Positions 5,429 through 7,287 of a DNA stretch of 7,287 nucleotides are shown piece by piece. The translations under genes and the position numbers were made by a program. The notes beneath the pieces were generated by a model. That model was not told the origin of the DNA. It made no database searches and saw only the letters and a program-made list of their open reading frames with translations. Origin of the DNA: Dethiobacter sp. (GTDB lineage: Bacteria > Bacillota_D > Dethiobacteria > Dethiobacterales > Dethiobacteraceae); assembly GCA_018333395.1 (NCBI GenBank), contig JAGXSQ010000098.1:1-7287 (forward strand), in the 5' to 3' direction. Position 1 is the stretch's first letter. Each line of letters begins with the position of its first letter.

Positions 5429-5613
5429 CCGCACCCTATAACCTCCGATAAAATAAGGCTTTATCAGTCTTAATTTTAAAATTTTTACTCCTTTTCGCCC
5501 CCTTTTAGGCATATTCTCATATTATGTATACAGCATTTGCGCTAGAGAGCAGGCGGCATAAACGCCCTAGATTAAAGAAAACTGTCGGTAATACCAGGGC
5601 AAACAATATATCC
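5429..5613. other. Non-coding spacer before the SLH gene
   Basis: No gene is seen. There is a weak stem-loop (GATAAA 5447-5452 with TTTATC 5460-5465) followed by an A/T-rich palindromic stretch (AATTTTAAAATT), and a loose GGCG/CGCC pairing around 5551-5570. It probably contains the junction between the element and the neighbouring DNA, but no boundary repeat was recognised. Confidence 0.4.
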
Positions 5614-5643
5614 TTGTAGTATCAGAAAAACGCATGATATAAT
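5614..5643 (+). promoter_or_regulatory. Promoter of the SLH gene
   Basis: A perfect TATAAT (5638-5643) has an upstream TG one base away (extended -10). A weak -35, TTGTAG (5614-5619), sits 18 bases upstream. The transcript would start near 5650 and carry AAAGGAGG (5658-5665), six bases before the ATG. Confidence 0.7.
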
Positions 5644-5671
5644 CCAAAGAAACACCTAAAGGAGGAAAAAA

Positions 5672-7099
5672 ATGAAAAAGCTTAATCTTATTTTTTTAAT
5701 AACCCTCGTTATTCTTCTGCTCTCCGGCAACACTTACGCCTTTCCTGATATACGGGGGCATTGGGCAGAAAGAGTTATCAGGGAAGTATCCACTGAGCGC
5801 CCCGATGTAATCGGTGGCTTCCCGGATGGAACAATGCGCCCATCAGATATTGTAACAAGAGAACAATTCATAAAGATGCTGACAACTGGCATCAGAGCCG
5901 CAGAATTTACCACTTCAAGAGCAAACTTTACCGATGTCGGAATAAGGTGGAGCCGTAATAATATTCATTCGGCAGTGCATCTTGGAATCTTAAAGCCAAA
6001 TGAAGAAGGCATAAGATTCAGACCCGCCGAACCCATCACAAGAGAAGATATGGCACTTTATACCACAAGGCTTCTTGGCATCGGGCTTATCCCAACACAA
6101 AACATCTCTTTATCTTTTTCTGATAAAGACAGTATCTCGGAGCGTCACAGAACATCTGTTGCAACAGCGGTGGAACACAGGCTGCTTGCAGGCTATCCGG
6201 ATGGAACATTTGGACCAAAACGCAACCTTACTCGCGCCGAGGCTTTTGTGGTAATATCGAGAATACTTAGTGAGCTTAAAGCGCGGGAAAATATTATTCA
6301 AGGGACAGAGGGCAGAACATTTGGCAATATAGGTAATTTTGGAGTTGCCGCAGCATATAACGGTTGGATATATTTTTCAAAAGAAACCGGCGCAATCGGC
6401 TTTTATAGAATAAGGGATGACGGAACAGGAGAAACAAAACTTGCTTCTGATATTGCTGGAAGTCTGTTCATCTCAGGTGATTGGATATATTATAGCAGTT
6501 GGCCCCAAGAAAGAGGCAACCTCCATAAAATAAGAACGGATGGAACTTCGCGAACACGGCTTGTCAGTCAATCTGCAACCAAAATCAATGTTGAAGGCGA
6601 TTGGGTATACTTCATCAATCGTAGTAGCAATGCAAGAATATATAAAGTAAAGACAGATGGAAGCGGACTTACAAGGTTAACAGACGATAGGGCCGATGCT
6701 CTTGCGCTTTCTGATGGGTGGCTTTATTATTCTGATGTTGCAGTAGGTAGAGGCTTTTATAAAATCAGAACGGACGGAACCGAGCGGACAAGGCTCGTTA
6801 ATCTACGAGCAAGAAACTTAAACATTGTAGGACCATGGATTATATTCGGCGCTCTTGAGGGCGGGATATGGCGCATTAAAACCGATGGAACCGGGCTTAC
6901 GAGAATAAACGGGCAACTTGCCATTAACACCAATGTGAGCAACAATAAAATATATTATGTAGTCAGCGGGGACAATTTTCAACTATACAGCACAAACCTA
7001 AATGGGACGGGAATGCAGAAAATAAGCACTTATGAGGTTGAAAATATAAACCTGAGTATCAAGTTACCTCAGGGAGAGACGGCAACAAGCTCGTTGTAA
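5672..7099 (+). CDS. Exported SLH-domain protein with DUF5050-like beta-propeller repeats
   Basis: A 475-residue secreted, cell-wall-bound protein. A signal peptide (residues 1-23, cut after TYA) is followed by three S-layer homology domains: about 24-76 (FPDIRGHW ... GGFPDGTMRP), 86-138 (FTDVGIRW ... ITREDMA) and 150-200 (FSDKDSIS ... GYPDGTFGP). Such domains bind pyruvylated secondary wall polymers. Residues about 215-455 hold six repeats of the pattern G-W-I-Y-Y ... Y-K-I-R-T-D-G-T-x-x-T-R-L, typical of DUF5050 / LDL-receptor-like propeller blades. The start is certain (AAAGGAGG at six bases). The last roughly 15 residues leave the repeat pattern (after VENINLS) where the gene overlaps a convergent IS1595-type transposase, so the C-terminus is probably truncated by the insertion. 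The role (surface binding or sensing) is unknown. Its own promoter suggests it is not part of the primase operon. Confidence 0.9.
   Translation: MKKLNLIFLITLVILLLSGNTYAFPDIRGHWAERVIREVSTERPDVIGGFPDGTMRPSDIVTREQFIKMLTTGIRAAEFTTSRANFTDVGIRWSRNNIHSAVHLGILKPNEEGIRFRPAEPITREDMALYTTRLLGIGLIPTQNISLSFSDKDSISERHRTSVATAVEHRLLAGYPDGTFGPKRNLTRAEAFVVISRILSELKARENIIQGTEGRTFGNIGNFGVAAAYNGWIYFSKETGAIGFYRIRDDGTGETKLASDIAGSLFISGDWIYYSSWPQERGNLHKIRTDGTSRTRLVSQSATKINVEGDWVYFINRSSNARIYKVKTDGSGLTRLTDDRADALALSDGWLYYSDVAVGRGFYKIRTDGTERTRLVNLRARNLNIVGPWIIFGALEGGIWRIKTDGTGLTRINGQLAINTNVSNNKIYYVVSGDNFQLYSTNLNGTGMQKISTYEVENINLSIKLPQGETATSSL
7040..7073 (-). terminator. Terminator-like hairpin at the transposase 3' end
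   Basis: On the minus strand CCTGAG(G)TA and TACTCAGG form an eight-pair stem with one bulge and a six-base loop, followed by TTTATATTTT. The stem includes the transposase stop codon and lies inside the 3' end of the SLH gene. It may instead be part of the IS end. Confidence 0.35.
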
Positions 7100-7287
7100 G
7101 TGATAGTATCTGTTAATACACAGGCATTGAGCAGCCTGTTAAACAGCTGTCCCTTGAACTTTCTGCGATTAAAGCGGAAACTATATTCATCCAAGTACGA
7201 CTGTAAATGCCTCGGTCCCAGGCCATGGTAAGTTCCAGCAATGTAGGCTTTAGCATTGGAGATAATGGTATGTAACCATTTTAAATG
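7069..7287 (-). CDS. IS1595-family transposase, C-terminal 72 residues (runs off window)
   Basis: Reading leftward from the window edge, the frame gives WLHTIISNAKAYIAGTYHG, then PRHLQSYLDEYSFRFNRR, and ends ELVAVSP-stop (TGA at 7071-7069). The S-N-x-K ... G-T-Y-H-G ... H-L-Q-x-Y-L-D-E-x-x-x-R-F-N-R-R pattern is the hallmark C-terminal end of the ISXO2-like catalytic domain of IS1595-family elements. The Asn in ISNAK may stand at the third catalytic position, as in DDN members. The first roughly three quarters of the protein lie outside the window, so whether the copy is intact cannot be told. Its last 31 bases overlap the end of the SLH gene on the other strand, which places the IS end inside that gene. 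Confidence 0.88.
   Translation of the reverse strand, partial: HLKWLHTIISNAKAYIAGTYHGLGPRHLQSYLDEYSFRFNRRKFKGQLFNRLLNACVLTDTITYNELVAVSP

Overview
The window looks like low-to-mid G+C Firmicutes DNA, probably a clostridial or Negativicutes-type anaerobe. The evidence is a type A RNase P RNA, strong AGGAGG-type ribosome sites, TATAAT promoters, a helix-turn-helix protein of a type common in clostridia, and an S-layer-homology (SLH) protein carrying DUF5050-like propeller repeats. No species can be named from the sequence alone.

Layout from left to right. The 3' part of rnpB and its terminator fill about 1-225. A leftward helix-turn-helix gene (397-891) has a very good extended -10 promoter. 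A divergent control region with palindromes follows (about 985-1354). A rightward tyrosine recombinase gene (1355-2302) ends at a terminator. Bases 2303-3324 are almost free of convincing genes but full of structure: two diverged copies of a segment of about 240 bases flank palindromes, an AT-rich stretch, a run of stem-loops and a bidirectional terminator. A large replication-type primase gene (3325-5283) combines an archaeo-eukaryotic primase fold with a DnaG-like CHC2 zinc finger. It is followed by a 111-base inverted-repeat element. An exported SLH/propeller protein gene (5672-7099) comes next, and its 3' end overlaps the 3' end of a leftward IS1595-family transposase that runs off the window.

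Recombinase, HTH protein and primase together suggest an integrative or plasmid-derived element inserted downstream of rnpB: the recombinase would move it, the primase would start its replication, and the HTH protein or the palindromes would control it. The element's ends are not proven, because no direct-repeat attachment sites were found. The SLH gene may be host DNA beyond the element and appears cut at its 3' end by the IS.

The most unusual feature is the duplicated segment. Each copy starts with the same last codons (Q-A-V-stop) and ends at an aligned GTG with a Shine-Dalgarno-like stretch in front. Between them lies a small stem-loop. This looks like a duplicated intergenic leader module, with copy 1 behind the recombinase and copy 2 in front of the primase.
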